A stretch of DNA of 33,954 nt from Actinomycetes bacterium (GTDB lineage: Bacteria > Actinomycetota > Actinomycetes > Streptosporangiales > Streptosporangiaceae), in contig JAOPYO010000224.1 of assembly GCA_025964575.1 (NCBI GenBank), forward strand, positions 1 through 33,954, read 5' to 3'. A program made the position numbers and the translations under genes. The notes beneath the pieces are model-generated. The model saw nothing but the letters and a program-made list of their open reading frames with translations, was not told the DNA's origin and did no database searches. Shown one piece after another: positions 1 through 7,784 of this stretch (its first letter is position 1; each line of letters begins with the position of its first letter).

Positions 1-199
1 ACGTCGGTCTTGAGGTCCGCGACGTCGGTCTTGAGGCCTGCGACGTCGGTCTTGAGGTCCGCGACGTCGGTCTTGAGGCCTGCGACGTCGGTCTTGACCT
101 CTGTCATGTCGGACTTCAGGCCTGCGACGTCGGTCTTGACCTCTGTCATGTCGGACTTCAGGCCTGCGACGTCGGTCTTGACCTCTGTCATGTCGGACT
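1..199. repeat. 21-bp tandem repeat array coding for heptads
   Basis: Units beginning GACGTCGGTCTTGA start at 21, 42, 63, 84, 126 and 168, so spacing is 21 bp and then 42 bp. The 42-bp form carries a diverged middle unit beginning CTCTGTCATGTCGGACTTCA. The array continues beyond the left edge. Unit length is a multiple of three, so copy-number change would lengthen or shorten the coiled coil without a frameshift. Confidence 0.9.
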
Positions 200-398
200 G
201 GAGTTCAGTGAGCTGCTTGGTGTGACGTTCCTGGGTAGCCTGCAGCCGCTCCTGGACCACAAGGATTTTATCGACCTTGACACGGAGATCTTTCAGCCCG
301 TCGGCCAGAGCCGCGTTCTGTCCCGGGCCGGACCAGGTCTCCAGGCGCTCCACTCGTACCTCCAGGTTGGTCACGCGCTCCATCGTCGTCGCTGTCAT
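1..398 (-). CDS. Coiled-coil heptad-repeat protein, C-terminal part outside window
   Basis: Reading leftward from an ATG at 398 the frame is open to the window edge (about 132 codons). AGAGAGGA lies about ten bases upstream as a ribosome binding site. The N-terminal 65 residues hold charged, heptad-like segments. From about residue 66 the protein becomes a regular seven-residue repeat of the type T-D-V-A-G/D-L-K, with an alternate S-D-M-T-E-V-K heptad in the middle copies. Val, Met and Leu recur at the spacing expected of a long amphipathic coiled coil. No signal peptide or membrane segment is visible in the part seen. The family is not recognised; such proteins are often scaffolding, surface or phage-related, but nothing here decides that. 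The reading frame is certain because the 21-bp repeat never breaks it. The function is unknown. Confidence 0.7.
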   Translation of the reverse strand, partial: MTATTMERVTNLEVRVERLETWSGPGQNAALADGLKDLRVKVDKILVVQERLQATQERHTKQLTELQSDMTEVKTDVAGLKSDMTEVKTDVAGLKSDMTEVKTDVAGLKTDVADLKTDVAGLKTDVADLKTD

Positions 399-497
399 GA
401 ACCAGTGTCCTCTCTTCGGGGGGTGATCGTGCGTTTCCGACGGGACTGTAGGTCGCAGACTGGTCTGACGTCAGGTGGTTGTGAAAGGCGAAAAAAA

Positions 498-526
498 TTG
501 TCCGCGAACAAATGCGGCAAACTGTC
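498..526 (+). promoter_or_regulatory. Possible promoter for the thiolase gene
   Basis: TTGTCC at 498-503 is followed after 17 bases by ACTGTC at 521-526, a weak -35/-10 pair. The -35 lies in a near-palindrome, TTGTCCGCGAACAA (498-511). The 399-556 interval is unusually A-rich and separates two divergent genes, so it must hold both promoters. This assignment is tentative. Confidence 0.25.
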
Positions 527-556
527 TGAAGATGATTCTGCTGGGAGGCTTGAGAG

Positions 557-1762
557 ATGCGTGAAGTCGTAATCTGTTCACCTGTACGGACTCCGGTTGG
601 GCGATTCGGCGGGGTCTTTAAGGACGTGCCGGCGCAACGGCTCGCCGCGACGGTGATCACTGAGCTGCTCAAGCGGACCGGCGCGGACAAGATCGATGAC
701 GTGATCCTCGGCCAGTGCTATCCGAGCGGGGAGGCCCCGGCCATCGGCAGGGTGGCCGCGCTCGACGCCGGGCTGCCGGTGGAGACCCCCGGCAGTCAGT
801 TGGACCGGCGGTGCGGCTCAGGCCTGCAGGCCATCATCAACGCGGTTCTCCAAGTGCGGAGCGGCGCCTGCGACACGGTCATCGCAGGCGGTGCGGAGAG
901 CATGAGCCAGGTCGAGTACTACGCGACCGGGCTGCGCTGGGACCGGCCTGGCGCCGAGATCAAGCTGCAGGACCGGCTGGCCAGGGCGCGCATCACCGCA
1001 GGCGGCGAGCACCACCCGGTGCCCGGCGGAATGCTCGAGACCGCCGAGAACGTCCGCCGTGAGAAGGGCATCCCGCGCGAGGAACAGGACGCCCTGGCCC
1101 TGCGGTCCCACCAGCGTGCGGTCGCGGCCCAGCGGGAGGGCCGGTTCGCCGACGAGATCGTCCCGGTCGAGGTGGTAGGTCGCAAGGAGACCGTCCTGGT
1201 CAACACCGACGAACATCCCCGCGCCGACACCACTCTCGAACGGCTCGCCGGGCTCCGCCCCGTACTTGCGAAGCAGGACCCCGCGTCGACCGTCACCGCG
1301 GGCAACTCCAGCGGTCAGAACGACGGCGCCGCGGTCTGCCTGGTCACCACCCGGGAGAACGCCGACCGTCTGGGCCTGACCGTCCAGGCCCGGCTGGTGT
1401 CATGGGCTGTGGCCGGGGTGCCGCCGGAGCTGATGGGACTCGGCCCCGTGCCCGCCACCGCCAGGGCACTCGAGCAGGCCGGGCTGACCTTGGCAGATCT
1501 GGATCTGATCGAGCTCAACGAGGCGTTCGCCGCTCAGGTGCTCGGCGTGACCCGCTCGTGGGGATTCGGGGAGAAAGACTTCGACCGGATCAACGTCAAC
1601 GGTTCGGGCATCTCGCTGGGTCATCCGGTCGGCGCCACCGGCTGCCGTATCTTCGCCACTTTGCTGCATGAGCTGGTGCGGCGCGAGGCCCGTTATGGCC
1701 TGGAGACGATGTGCATCGGCGGTGGCCAGGGTCTGGCAGCGGTGTTCGAGCGGGTCGCCTGA
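557..1762 (+). CDS. Thiolase (acetyl-CoA acetyltransferase family)
   Basis: A 401-residue thiolase of normal length. The nucleophilic cysteine lies in LDRRCGSGLQ (Cys86). The NEAFA motif is at about 319-323, the GHPVGATG histidine is His354, and the second catalytic cysteine is Cys384 in CIGGG. The complete Cys-His-Cys set predicts an active enzyme that cleaves 3-ketoacyl-CoA with CoA, or condenses two acyl-CoAs. GGAGG at 544-548 precedes the ATG by eight bases. The stop overlaps the start of the CoA-transferase gene by one base (TGATG), so the two are translationally coupled. Neighbouring acyl-CoA genes favour a degradative beta-oxidation role over polymer synthesis, but the exact substrate cannot be read from sequence. 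Confidence 0.93.
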   Translation: MREVVICSPVRTPVGRFGGVFKDVPAQRLAATVITELLKRTGADKIDDVILGQCYPSGEAPAIGRVAALDAGLPVETPGSQLDRRCGSGLQAIINAVLQVRSGACDTVIAGGAESMSQVEYYATGLRWDRPGAEIKLQDRLARARITAGGEHHPVPGGMLETAENVRREKGIPREEQDALALRSHQRAVAAQREGRFADEIVPVEVVGRKETVLVNTDEHPRADTTLERLAGLRPVLAKQDPASTVTAGNSSGQNDGAAVCLVTTRENADRLGLTVQARLVSWAVAGVPPELMGLGPVPATARALEQAGLTLADLDLIELNEAFAAQVLGVTRSWGFGEKDFDRINVNGSGISLGHPVGATGCRIFATLLHELVRREARYGLETMCIGGGQGLAAVFERVA

Positions 1763-2919
1763 TGCTGAACGGCCTTCGGATCCTGGAGATCTCCAGCTTC
1801 GTCGCAGCCCCGCTCTGTGGTCTGACGCTCGCCCAGCTCGGCGCGGAGGTGATCCGGGTCGATCCGCTCGGGGGTGCGCCGGACGTACGCCGGTGGCCCG
1901 TGACCGAGAACGGCACGAGCATCTACTGGGCCGGGCTCAACAAAGGCAAGCGCTCCATCGCCCTCGATCTGCGCTCGCCCGAGGGACGCGATCTGGTCAC
2001 CCGGCTGGCCGCCAAGACCGGCATCGTCGTCACCAACGCGCGTTTCCCCTCGTACGACGATCTGGTGCCCGCCCGTCCAGACCTGATCCATCTGCAGGTC
2101 GAGGGCCATTACGATGGGCGGCCGGCGGTGGACTACACGGTGAACGCCGAGATGGGCTTCCCGTTCGCCACCGGCCCGGAGGGGCACACCGGGCCGGTCA
2201 ACAACGTCGTGCCCGCCTGGGATCTGGCCTGCGGTCTGTACGCCGCGGTCGGGATCCTCGCGGCCGAACGTCACCGCAGCCGTACGGGGGAGGGGCGGGC
2301 CATCCGGCTGCCCCTCGCCGACGTGGCGCTCGCCACCGCAGGGAACCTCGGTTACCTCGGTGAGGCCGCGATCACCGGGGTGGATCGGCCGCGCATCGGC
2401 AACCATCTGTACGGCGGGTTCGCCCGCGACTTCGCGACCTCGGACGAGCACCGGGTCATGATCGTGACGCTGACTCCGCGGCACTTCGCCGATCTGGGGC
2501 GGCTCACCGGGCTGACCGAGGTGTTCGCCGAGCTGGAACGGCTCTTGGGTGCCGACTTCGGCCTCGACGCCGACCGTTACCGGCATCGGGAGACCATCGC
2601 GGCCCTGGTCGAGCCCTGGTTCGCCGCGCGTCCCTACGACGAGGTGGCGAAGGGCCTGGACGGCACGTTCCTGCTCTGGTCCCCGTACCGCTCCTTCACC
2701 GAACTGGTGGCGGACGCGGCGGACAACCCGCTGCTGGCCGAGCTCGATCAGCCCGGCATCGGGCGGCTGCCCGTGCCCGGATCGCCGTTGAACTCGGGAG
2801 AGGACCGGGGCGCGGCGCTGGCCTCGTCGCCCGGCTCGGACACAGCGGAGGTGCTGGCCGACCTGCTCGATCTGGACCAGGTGCAACTCGCCGCACTGCG
2901 TGACCGGGAACTGATCTGA
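1762..2919 (+). CDS. CaiB/BaiF-type (family III) CoA-transferase
   Basis: A 385-residue protein that opens with L-R-I-L-E-I-S-S-F-V-A-A-P and continues LAQLGAEVIRVDP, the N-terminal signature of family III CoA-transferases. The catalytic aspartate that forms the acyl anhydride in this family is likely Asp154 in PAWDLACGLYAAVGILAAE. The start is set by the TGATG overlap with the thiolase; earlier in-frame starts lie inside the thiolase and are rejected. Family members move CoA between carboxylic acids, or act as racemases on the alpha carbon of acyl-CoA. Coupling to a thiolase suggests activation of a carboxylic acid that is then degraded. The substrate is unknown. Confidence 0.88.
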   Translation: MLNGLRILEISSFVAAPLCGLTLAQLGAEVIRVDPLGGAPDVRRWPVTENGTSIYWAGLNKGKRSIALDLRSPEGRDLVTRLAAKTGIVVTNARFPSYDDLVPARPDLIHLQVEGHYDGRPAVDYTVNAEMGFPFATGPEGHTGPVNNVVPAWDLACGLYAAVGILAAERHRSRTGEGRAIRLPLADVALATAGNLGYLGEAAITGVDRPRIGNHLYGGFARDFATSDEHRVMIVTLTPRHFADLGRLTGLTEVFAELERLLGADFGLDADRYRHRETIAALVEPWFAARPYDEVAKGLDGTFLLWSPYRSFTELVADAADNPLLAELDQPGIGRLPVPGSPLNSGEDRGAALASSPGSDTAEVLADLLDLDQVQLAALRDRELI

Positions 2920-3271
2920 CGCCGAGCTGCCGCGCAGGGCCGAGCCACAGGGTGTCCGGGCTGGAGTTCCGGCTGAGCGCTCCGCGACCACCATGAGGGT
3001 GCGCTGACCCACCTCACCTCCCGGACCCCGGCAGCCTTGTTGTGACCCCGGTTACAACCACGCTCCGTGAATGCGCCACGGAAGCACAAGACCCTGGGAA
3101 ATTGCGAGCTTGACTTATCTGTCACAGGGCAGAAATTGGAGCCCCAGGAAACTGTCTCTGATCTTCCGAAAACGGTCCGCCGGGCCGTCATCTCGCATTC
3201 GCGAAATCCAGGTGTGCCGATTCCTATCCTCCGGAGCGTCAATTTCGCCTGAAGTCTGGCAGGCTGGGGGG
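2920..3271. other. Intergenic stretch with no supported gene
   Basis: 352 bases between the CoA-transferase and xth. Short open frames occur but lack a ribosome binding site and actinomycete codon bias. The only marked structure is the CRP-like palindrome at 3039-3058. Confidence 0.6.
3039..3058. promoter_or_regulatory. CRP-like palindrome
   Basis: Arms GTTGTGACC and GGTTACAAC flank CC with one mismatch. The core at 3041-3056 reads TGTGA-N6-TTACA, one base from the CRP consensus TGTGA-N6-TCACA recognised by actinobacterial CRP/GlxR proteins. It lies about 215 bases before xth and 120 after the CoA-transferase, so its target is unclear. Confidence 0.35.
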
Positions 3272-4099
3272 ATGCGTCTGGCGACTTGGAACGTGAACTC
3301 GGTCAGGGCACGGCTGCCGCGGCTGCTCGAATGGCTGGCCGAGACCAAGCCCGACATCGCTTGCCTGCAGGAGACCAAATGCCCTGCCGACAGGTTCCCG
3401 GCGGCCGAGGTCGGTGAGCTCGGGTACGCCGTCGCGGCTCACGGCGACGGTCGGTGGAACGGTGTCGCGTTGCTGTCCAGCGTCGGCATCGATGAGGTCT
3501 CGCTGGGTTTTCCCGGTGAACCGGGCTTCGGCGGCGAGCTTGGGGAGCCGAGCCTGCTGGACGAGCTGGGCGAGCTTGGGCCGCCCCGCCCGGAGGCTCG
3601 CGCGATCGGGGCGACCTGCGGTGGGGTCCGGGTCTGGTCGTTGTACGCGCCGAACGGGCGCACGCCGGACTCGCCGCACTACCTCTACAAGCTCGACTGG
3701 TTCATGGCGCTGCGGACTGCGATCGGCGATGAGCTGGGGCAGAGGCGTCCGCTGGTGGCGTGTGGTGACTTCAACGTGGCGCCGACCGATGCGGATGTGT
3801 GGGATCCGGCGGCGTTCGTGGGCTCGACTCACGTCACGCCTGCCGAACGCCGGGCGCTGGCCGAGCTGCGAGCGCTGGGGCTGCACGACGTGGTGCCGAC
3901 CCCGATGAAGGGACCACACCCGTTCACGTACTGGGACTACCGGGCCGGCATGTTCCACCAGAACAAGGGCATGCGCATCGACCTCGTGTATGCCGGCGCG
4001 GCGGTCGCCGGCCGGGTGCGCTCGGCGTATGTGGATCGCGAGGCCCGTAAGGGCAAAGGTCCCTCAGACCATGCGCCGATCGTGGTGGACCTCGTCTAG
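3272..4099 (+). CDS. xth: Exodeoxyribonuclease III
   Basis: A 275-residue exonuclease III/AP endonuclease of the endonuclease-exonuclease-phosphatase fold, acting in base excision repair on abasic sites and damaged 3' ends. It starts with the typical M-R-L-A-T-W-N-V-N-S-V-R. Metal and catalytic residues are present: Glu34 in LQETK, Asp166 and Asn168 in CGDFNVAP, and Asp266-His267 in the terminal SDHAPI. The ATG at 3272 begins exactly at the conserved N-terminus; an upstream in-frame extension to 3071 does not resemble the family. Residues about 82-112 form a Gly/Glu/Leu-rich insertion with repeated GEL/GEP segments that the core enzyme does not need. It sits among acyl-CoA genes and is functionally unrelated to them. 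Confidence 0.93.
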   Translation: MRLATWNVNSVRARLPRLLEWLAETKPDIACLQETKCPADRFPAAEVGELGYAVAAHGDGRWNGVALLSSVGIDEVSLGFPGEPGFGGELGEPSLLDELGELGPPRPEARAIGATCGGVRVWSLYAPNGRTPDSPHYLYKLDWFMALRTAIGDELGQRRPLVACGDFNVAPTDADVWDPAAFVGSTHVTPAERRALAELRALGLHDVVPTPMKGPHPFTYWDYRAGMFHQNKGMRIDLVYAGAAVAGRVRSAYVDREARKGKGPSDHAPIVVDLV

Positions 4100-4113
4100 A
4101 GAAAGAGCCCAGC

Positions 4114-5901
4114 GTGACAGAAGTGGCGATCACCGCGCCGATGCACGGGACGGTGGAGAGCGTCGAGGTCGGCGTGGGGGACTCGGTCGCCAGGGGCGGA
4201 GCGCTGGTGCTGCTGGAGTCCATGAAGATGCAGCATGTCATCGAGGCGCCCACCGCCGGGATCATACGGCGTCTCGCGGTGCGGCCTGGGGACACCCTCG
4301 CCGAGGGCGACCCGTTGGCCGTCCTGGAGGAGACCGCCGGGCAGGCCGACGCGGTGGTGCCGCTGGAAGGTCCAGACCTCGAGCGCGTCCGAGCCGACCT
4401 CGATGAGGTGCGGCGCCGCCATGAGACCGGTCTCGACACGGCGCGCCCCGAGTCCGTACGGCGGCGTCACGATCGAGGCAACCGCACCGCGCGGGAGAAC
4501 ATCGAGGACCTGTGCGACCCGGGGACCTTCACGGAGTACGGCTCTCTCGTCATCGCCGCCCAACGCCGTCGCCGTCCGGTCGAGGAACTGATCGAGCGCA
4601 CCCCGGCGGACGGCCTGGTCGCCGGGGTCGGTGACGTCAACGGCCGCCCCGCCGCCGTCTTGTCCTACGACTACATGGTGCTGGCCGGCACCCAGGGCGT
4701 AATGAACCACGCCAAGAAAGACCGGATCTTCGAGCTGGCCGCGCGGCGCCGGATCCCGGTCGTGCTGTTCGCCGAGGGCGGCGGGGGCCGCCCCGGGGAC
4801 ACCGACACCCCGATGATCTCCGGGCTGGACACCATGGCGTTCCACCTGTTCGCCCGCCTGAGCGGCCTGGTGCCGCTGGTCGGCATCGCGGCAGGGCGCT
4901 GCTTCGCCGGCAACGCCGCGCTGCTCGGCTGCTGCGATGTCATCATCGCCACCGAGGACGCGAACATCGGCATGGGCGGCCCGGCGATGATCGAGGGCGG
5001 CGGGCTCGGGGTGTTCGCTCCGGAGGAGATCGGACCGCTGCCGGTGCAGGTCCGCAACGGCGTGGTGGATCTGCCGGTGAAGGACGAGACCGAGGCCGTA
5101 CGGGTCGCGCGCCGTTATCTGTCGTACTTCCAAGGACCGGAGGGGGAGTGGTCGGTGGGGGACCAGCGGGCCCTCAGGCATCTGATCCCCGAGGACCGCA
5201 AACGGGTGTACGACGTGCGGACCGTGATCGAGGCCCTCGCCGACACCGATTCCGTGCTGGAACTGCGGAGGGGCTTCGGCGCCGGGATCATCACCGCGCT
5301 GGTCCGGGTCGAGGGCCGCGCGGTCGGGCTGATCGCCAACAACCCGGGCCATCTGGGCGGCGCCATCGACGCGGACGCCGCCGACAAGGCGGCCCGGTTC
5401 CTGCAGCTCTGCGACGCCCACGGCCTGCCGGTGGTGTCCCTCTGCGACACCCCCGGCTTCATGGTCGGCCCGGCGGCCGAGGAGACCGCGACCGTGCGGC
5501 ACTTCAGCCGGTTGTTCGTCACCGGCGCCCACCTGCGGGTGCCGATCTGCATGGTCATTCTGCGGAAGGCGTACGGGCTGGGCGCGCAGGCGATGGCCGG
5601 CGGCAGCCTCAAGGTCCCGCTGTTCACCGTCGCCTGGCCGACCGGAGAGCTCGGCGGCATGGGTCTGGAGGGGGCGGTCCGGCTGGGCTTCCGCAAGGAA
5701 CTCGAGGCCGCCGACGACCCCGAGGCGCTGTTCGACCAGCTCGTCACGGTGGCGTACGACCAGGGCAAGGCGCTCAACGCGGCCACCATCTTCGAGCTCG
5801 ACGACGTCATCGACCCCGCCGACACCCGCCGCTGGATCGTGAGCGCCCTCCGCGATCAACCTCCGCCATCCGACCAGCACCGCTTCATAGACACCTGGTA
5901 A
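4114..5901 (+). CDS. Biotinyl-domain/carboxyltransferase fusion (acyl-CoA carboxylase type)
   Basis: A 595-residue protein with two parts. Residues 1-75 are a biotinyl (BCCP-like) domain whose ESMKMQ motif carries the biotin-accepting Lys38. Residues about 85-585 are a complete acyl-CoA carboxyltransferase with the N- and C-terminal crotonase-like halves, including GGGGRPGDTDTP and the NNPGHLGGAID and CDTPGFMVGP segments. The enzyme would move carboxyl from biotin to, or from, an acyl-CoA. Actinobacterial acyl-CoA carboxylases usually carry biotin on the alpha subunit with biotin carboxylase; here it is on the beta-type subunit and no biotin carboxylase is in the window. The GTG start is 14 bases after xth, with AGAGAAAG overlapping its stop. 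A carboxylase partner elsewhere, or a transcarboxylase-like role, are both possible. Confidence 0.85.
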   Translation: MTEVAITAPMHGTVESVEVGVGDSVARGGALVLLESMKMQHVIEAPTAGIIRRLAVRPGDTLAEGDPLAVLEETAGQADAVVPLEGPDLERVRADLDEVRRRHETGLDTARPESVRRRHDRGNRTARENIEDLCDPGTFTEYGSLVIAAQRRRRPVEELIERTPADGLVAGVGDVNGRPAAVLSYDYMVLAGTQGVMNHAKKDRIFELAARRRIPVVLFAEGGGGRPGDTDTPMISGLDTMAFHLFARLSGLVPLVGIAAGRCFAGNAALLGCCDVIIATEDANIGMGGPAMIEGGGLGVFAPEEIGPLPVQVRNGVVDLPVKDETEAVRVARRYLSYFQGPEGEWSVGDQRALRHLIPEDRKRVYDVRTVIEALADTDSVLELRRGFGAGIITALVRVEGRAVGLIANNPGHLGGAIDADAADKAARFLQLCDAHGLPVVSLCDTPGFMVGPAAEETATVRHFSRLFVTGAHLRVPICMVILRKAYGLGAQAMAGGSLKVPLFTVAWPTGELGGMGLEGAVRLGFRKELEAADDPEALFDQLVTVAYDQGKALNAATIFELDDVIDPADTRRWIVSALRDQPPPSDQHRFIDTW

Positions 5902-5906
5902 ACGAC

Positions 5907-5952
5907 CCCCGGTCCAAGTCTGTTGGGTCCGTTACAGGAACGCCGACCGGGG
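5907..5952. terminator. Possible bidirectional terminator hairpin
   Basis: CCCCGGTC (5907-5914) and GACCGGGG (5945-5952) are perfect 8-bp arms around a 30-base loop, between two convergent genes. The long loop and lack of a T-tract keep this tentative. Confidence 0.3.
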
Positions 5953-5970
5953 CGGCAAGATCACGAGCAT

Positions 5971-7128
5971 CTAGAGGCCGAGGCGTTTGGCGATGATCTC
6001 GTTCATGATCTCGTTGGTGCCGCCGCCGATGCCCAGGATGCGTACGTCCCGGTAGTGCCGCTCGACCTCGGACTCGCGCAGATAGCCCATGCCGCCGTGC
6101 AGTTGCACGGCCTCGTGGACGACGTGTTCGGCCGCGTACACCGCGGTGTTCTTGGCGTACGCGGTCTCGGTCAGCACGTCCTCGCCCGCGACGTACCGCT
6201 CCGCCACGCGGCGTACGTAGGCGCGGGCCACGTCGGTCTGACGGGCCATCTCGGCGACCTTGTGCCGGACCACCTGACGCGAGGACAGCGGTCGCCCGAA
6301 CGTCTCGCGGTCACGGATCCAGGTCAGGGTCAGCTCGAGGCTGCGCTGGGCATGGGCGTATGCCTGGACGGCCAGCGACAGCCGTTCGGCGACGAACTTC
6401 TGCATGATCTGCAGGAAGCCGTCGTTCTCCGCGCCGACCAGGTTGGTCACCGGGACCCGCACGTCGGAGAACGACAGCTCGGCTGTGTCGGAGCAGAGCC
6501 AGCCCATCTTCTTCAGTGCCCGCGACACCGTGAAACCGGGTGTGCCCTTTTCGATCACCAGCAGGGAGATGCCGCCGAAGCCGGGCTCGCCGGTGCGCAC
6601 GGCGGCGGTGACGAAGTCCGCGCGCACCCCGGAGGTGATGTAGAGCTTGGCGCCGTTGACCACATAGGAGTCGCCATCGCGCACCGCCGTGGTCCGGATG
6701 CCGGCCACGTCGGAGCCGGTGTCGGGCTCGGTGACGCCCAGGCAGCCGATCATTTCCCCGGCCAGCACCGGGCGAGCGAACCGGTCGATCAGGTCCTTGT
6801 CCCCGGAGGAGATGCCGGAGGAGATGATGTGGGGGATCGCGATGCCGTGCGTGAACAGCGAGGCGATCAGGCCGCCTGAGCCGCCCGACTGGATCATCTC
6901 CTCGGCGATGATGAGGGCGTCGAAGATCTCACCGCCGGCACCGCCCACCTCCTCGGGGAAGCCGGCGCCGAGCAGTCCCGCCTCCGCTGCCGCGCGATGG
7001 AGGGACCTGGGGAGTTCCCCCGCCTCCTCCCAGGCGTCCAATGACGGCAGGATCTCGCGGGTGGTGAAGTCGCGGACCAGGCGACGGAGCGCCACCCGCT
7101 CCGGGGTGTTCCACGGGTCATGGGTCAT
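5971..7128 (-). CDS. Acyl-CoA dehydrogenase, isovaleryl-CoA-dehydrogenase-like
   Basis: A 385-residue FAD enzyme of normal length. It shows LGVTEPDTGSDVAGIRT (about 130-146), YVVNGAKLYITSG (155-167) and the C-terminal QLHGGMGYLRE. In most family members the catalytic glutamate lies in the C-terminal I-Y-E-G-T motif; here that stretch is I-G-G-G-T (Gly369). Glu248, in FVAERL, sits where isovaleryl-CoA dehydrogenase carries its base. This argues for a branched short-chain acyl-CoA substrate and against an inactive enzyme. The ATG at 7128 begins MTHDPWNTPE, with GGAGA about a dozen bases upstream and an operator-like palindrome just before that. It is convergent with the carboxyltransferase gene, with which it could share leucine-type catabolism. 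Confidence 0.9.
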   Translation of the reverse strand: MTHDPWNTPERVALRRLVRDFTTREILPSLDAWEEAGELPRSLHRAAAEAGLLGAGFPEEVGGAGGEIFDALIIAEEMIQSGGSGGLIASLFTHGIAIPHIISSGISSGDKDLIDRFARPVLAGEMIGCLGVTEPDTGSDVAGIRTTAVRDGDSYVVNGAKLYITSGVRADFVTAAVRTGEPGFGGISLLVIEKGTPGFTVSRALKKMGWLCSDTAELSFSDVRVPVTNLVGAENDGFLQIMQKFVAERLSLAVQAYAHAQRSLELTLTWIRDRETFGRPLSSRQVVRHKVAEMARQTDVARAYVRRVAERYVAGEDVLTETAYAKNTAVYAAEHVVHEAVQLHGGMGYLRESEVERHYRDVRILGIGGGTNEIMNEIIAKRLGL

Positions 7129-7150
7129 GGGCGCGTCTCCCGGCAGGCTC

Positions 7151-7173
7151 GATTCCGAATCTGATTCGGAATC
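7151..7173. promoter_or_regulatory. Perfect palindromic operator before acyl-CoA dehydrogenase
   Basis: Arms GATTCCGAAT (7151-7160) and ATTCGGAATC (7164-7173) are exact reverse complements around CTG. The site is 23-45 bases upstream of the start codon at 7128, where a TetR- or MerR-type repressor would block the promoter. No regulator gene is adjacent on that side. Confidence 0.6.
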
Positions 7174-7400
7174 TAGCAGTCGGGGTCCAGTGGATTCCCG
7201 CTGCCCGTTCTTCGTGGTGCGTGGTCGCTGGAGAGGCTGAGGGCCCTGGGTGGAGGTTAGACCCCCTCGTTGCGGTCACGTGGACAGACCGTCGTTCACG
7301 CTCGGAACGGCACCTGATTCGTCCACCGTTGAGGACGGCCCACGGCCGTGGAAGGGTCAAGTGTTCAGTGCCGGTTGCGCACGCCGAGAAAACGTGCACG

Positions 7401-7775
7401 ATGCACCTTGTGAACGACACCACGAAGCTCAACCTGGACGGACGCCGGTTCGCACTTGTCAGTTCGACCGCGAGCGAGGTCGACCCCTATGCCCCGACCC
7501 GGTTCGTCTACCACGAGGCGGACGGTCTGATCTGGGGCAGCTATGACGGGGACACCGTGCTCCTCGGCCGGTTCGCCGGAACCCGGCGTCACGATGAGGT
7601 CGAGCTCGGCTACGTGCACGTCGGCAAGAAGAGCCGGGAGACCGTGACCGGGCTCAGCGGCAGCCGCATCGAGGTGTTGCCGGATGGACGGCTGAGGCTG
7701 GTCGAGCACTTCCAGTTCGAGGGCGACGACACCCCGCATGTCAGCATCTGTGAGGAGTTCGCCGACGAGGCCTAG
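7401..7775 (+). CDS. Conserved small protein of the family often labelled N-acetylglutamate synthase
   Basis: A 124-residue protein. L-D-G-R-R-F-A-L-V-S (12-21), a FVYHE..GLIWGSYDGD segment (35-51) and V-L-P-D-G-R-L-R-L-V-E-H-F-Q-F (92-106) match from memory a small bacterial family that databases often call N-acetylglutamate synthase. It lacks any acetyltransferase P-loop, so I do not accept that label. The pattern of strands suggests a compact beta-rich fold. The ATG at 7401 has only weak GAGAAAA upstream; GTG at 7410 is an alternative start. It has no signal peptide. It is convergent with the Lrp gene (nine bases apart) and its function is unknown. Confidence 0.7.
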   Translation: MHLVNDTTKLNLDGRRFALVSSTASEVDPYAPTRFVYHEADGLIWGSYDGDTVLLGRFAGTRRHDEVELGYVHVGKKSRETVTGLSGSRIEVLPDGRLRLVEHFQFEGDDTPHVSICEEFADEA

Positions 7776-7784
7776 CGTCTCCGG

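Noticed and set aside
1..199. CRISPR-like regular repeats
   Set aside because: Units are contiguous 21-bp repeats without unique spacers and encode a heptad in frame.
498..511. SOS (LexA) box before the thiolase gene
   Set aside because: TTGTCCGCGAACAA lacks the GTTCG half of the actinobacterial SOS consensus.
3071..3271. N-terminal extension of exonuclease III
   Set aside because: The added residues do not resemble the family and the conserved N-terminus begins at the ATG at 3272.
4096..5880. A 594-codon open frame on the strand opposite the carboxyltransferase gene
   Set aside because: It mirrors a well-supported gene, has no recognisable protein motifs, and is a by-product of GC-rich third positions.
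7401..7775. N-acetylglutamate synthase activity
   Set aside because: Relatives often carry this label but no acetyl-CoA-binding motif is present in 124 residues.
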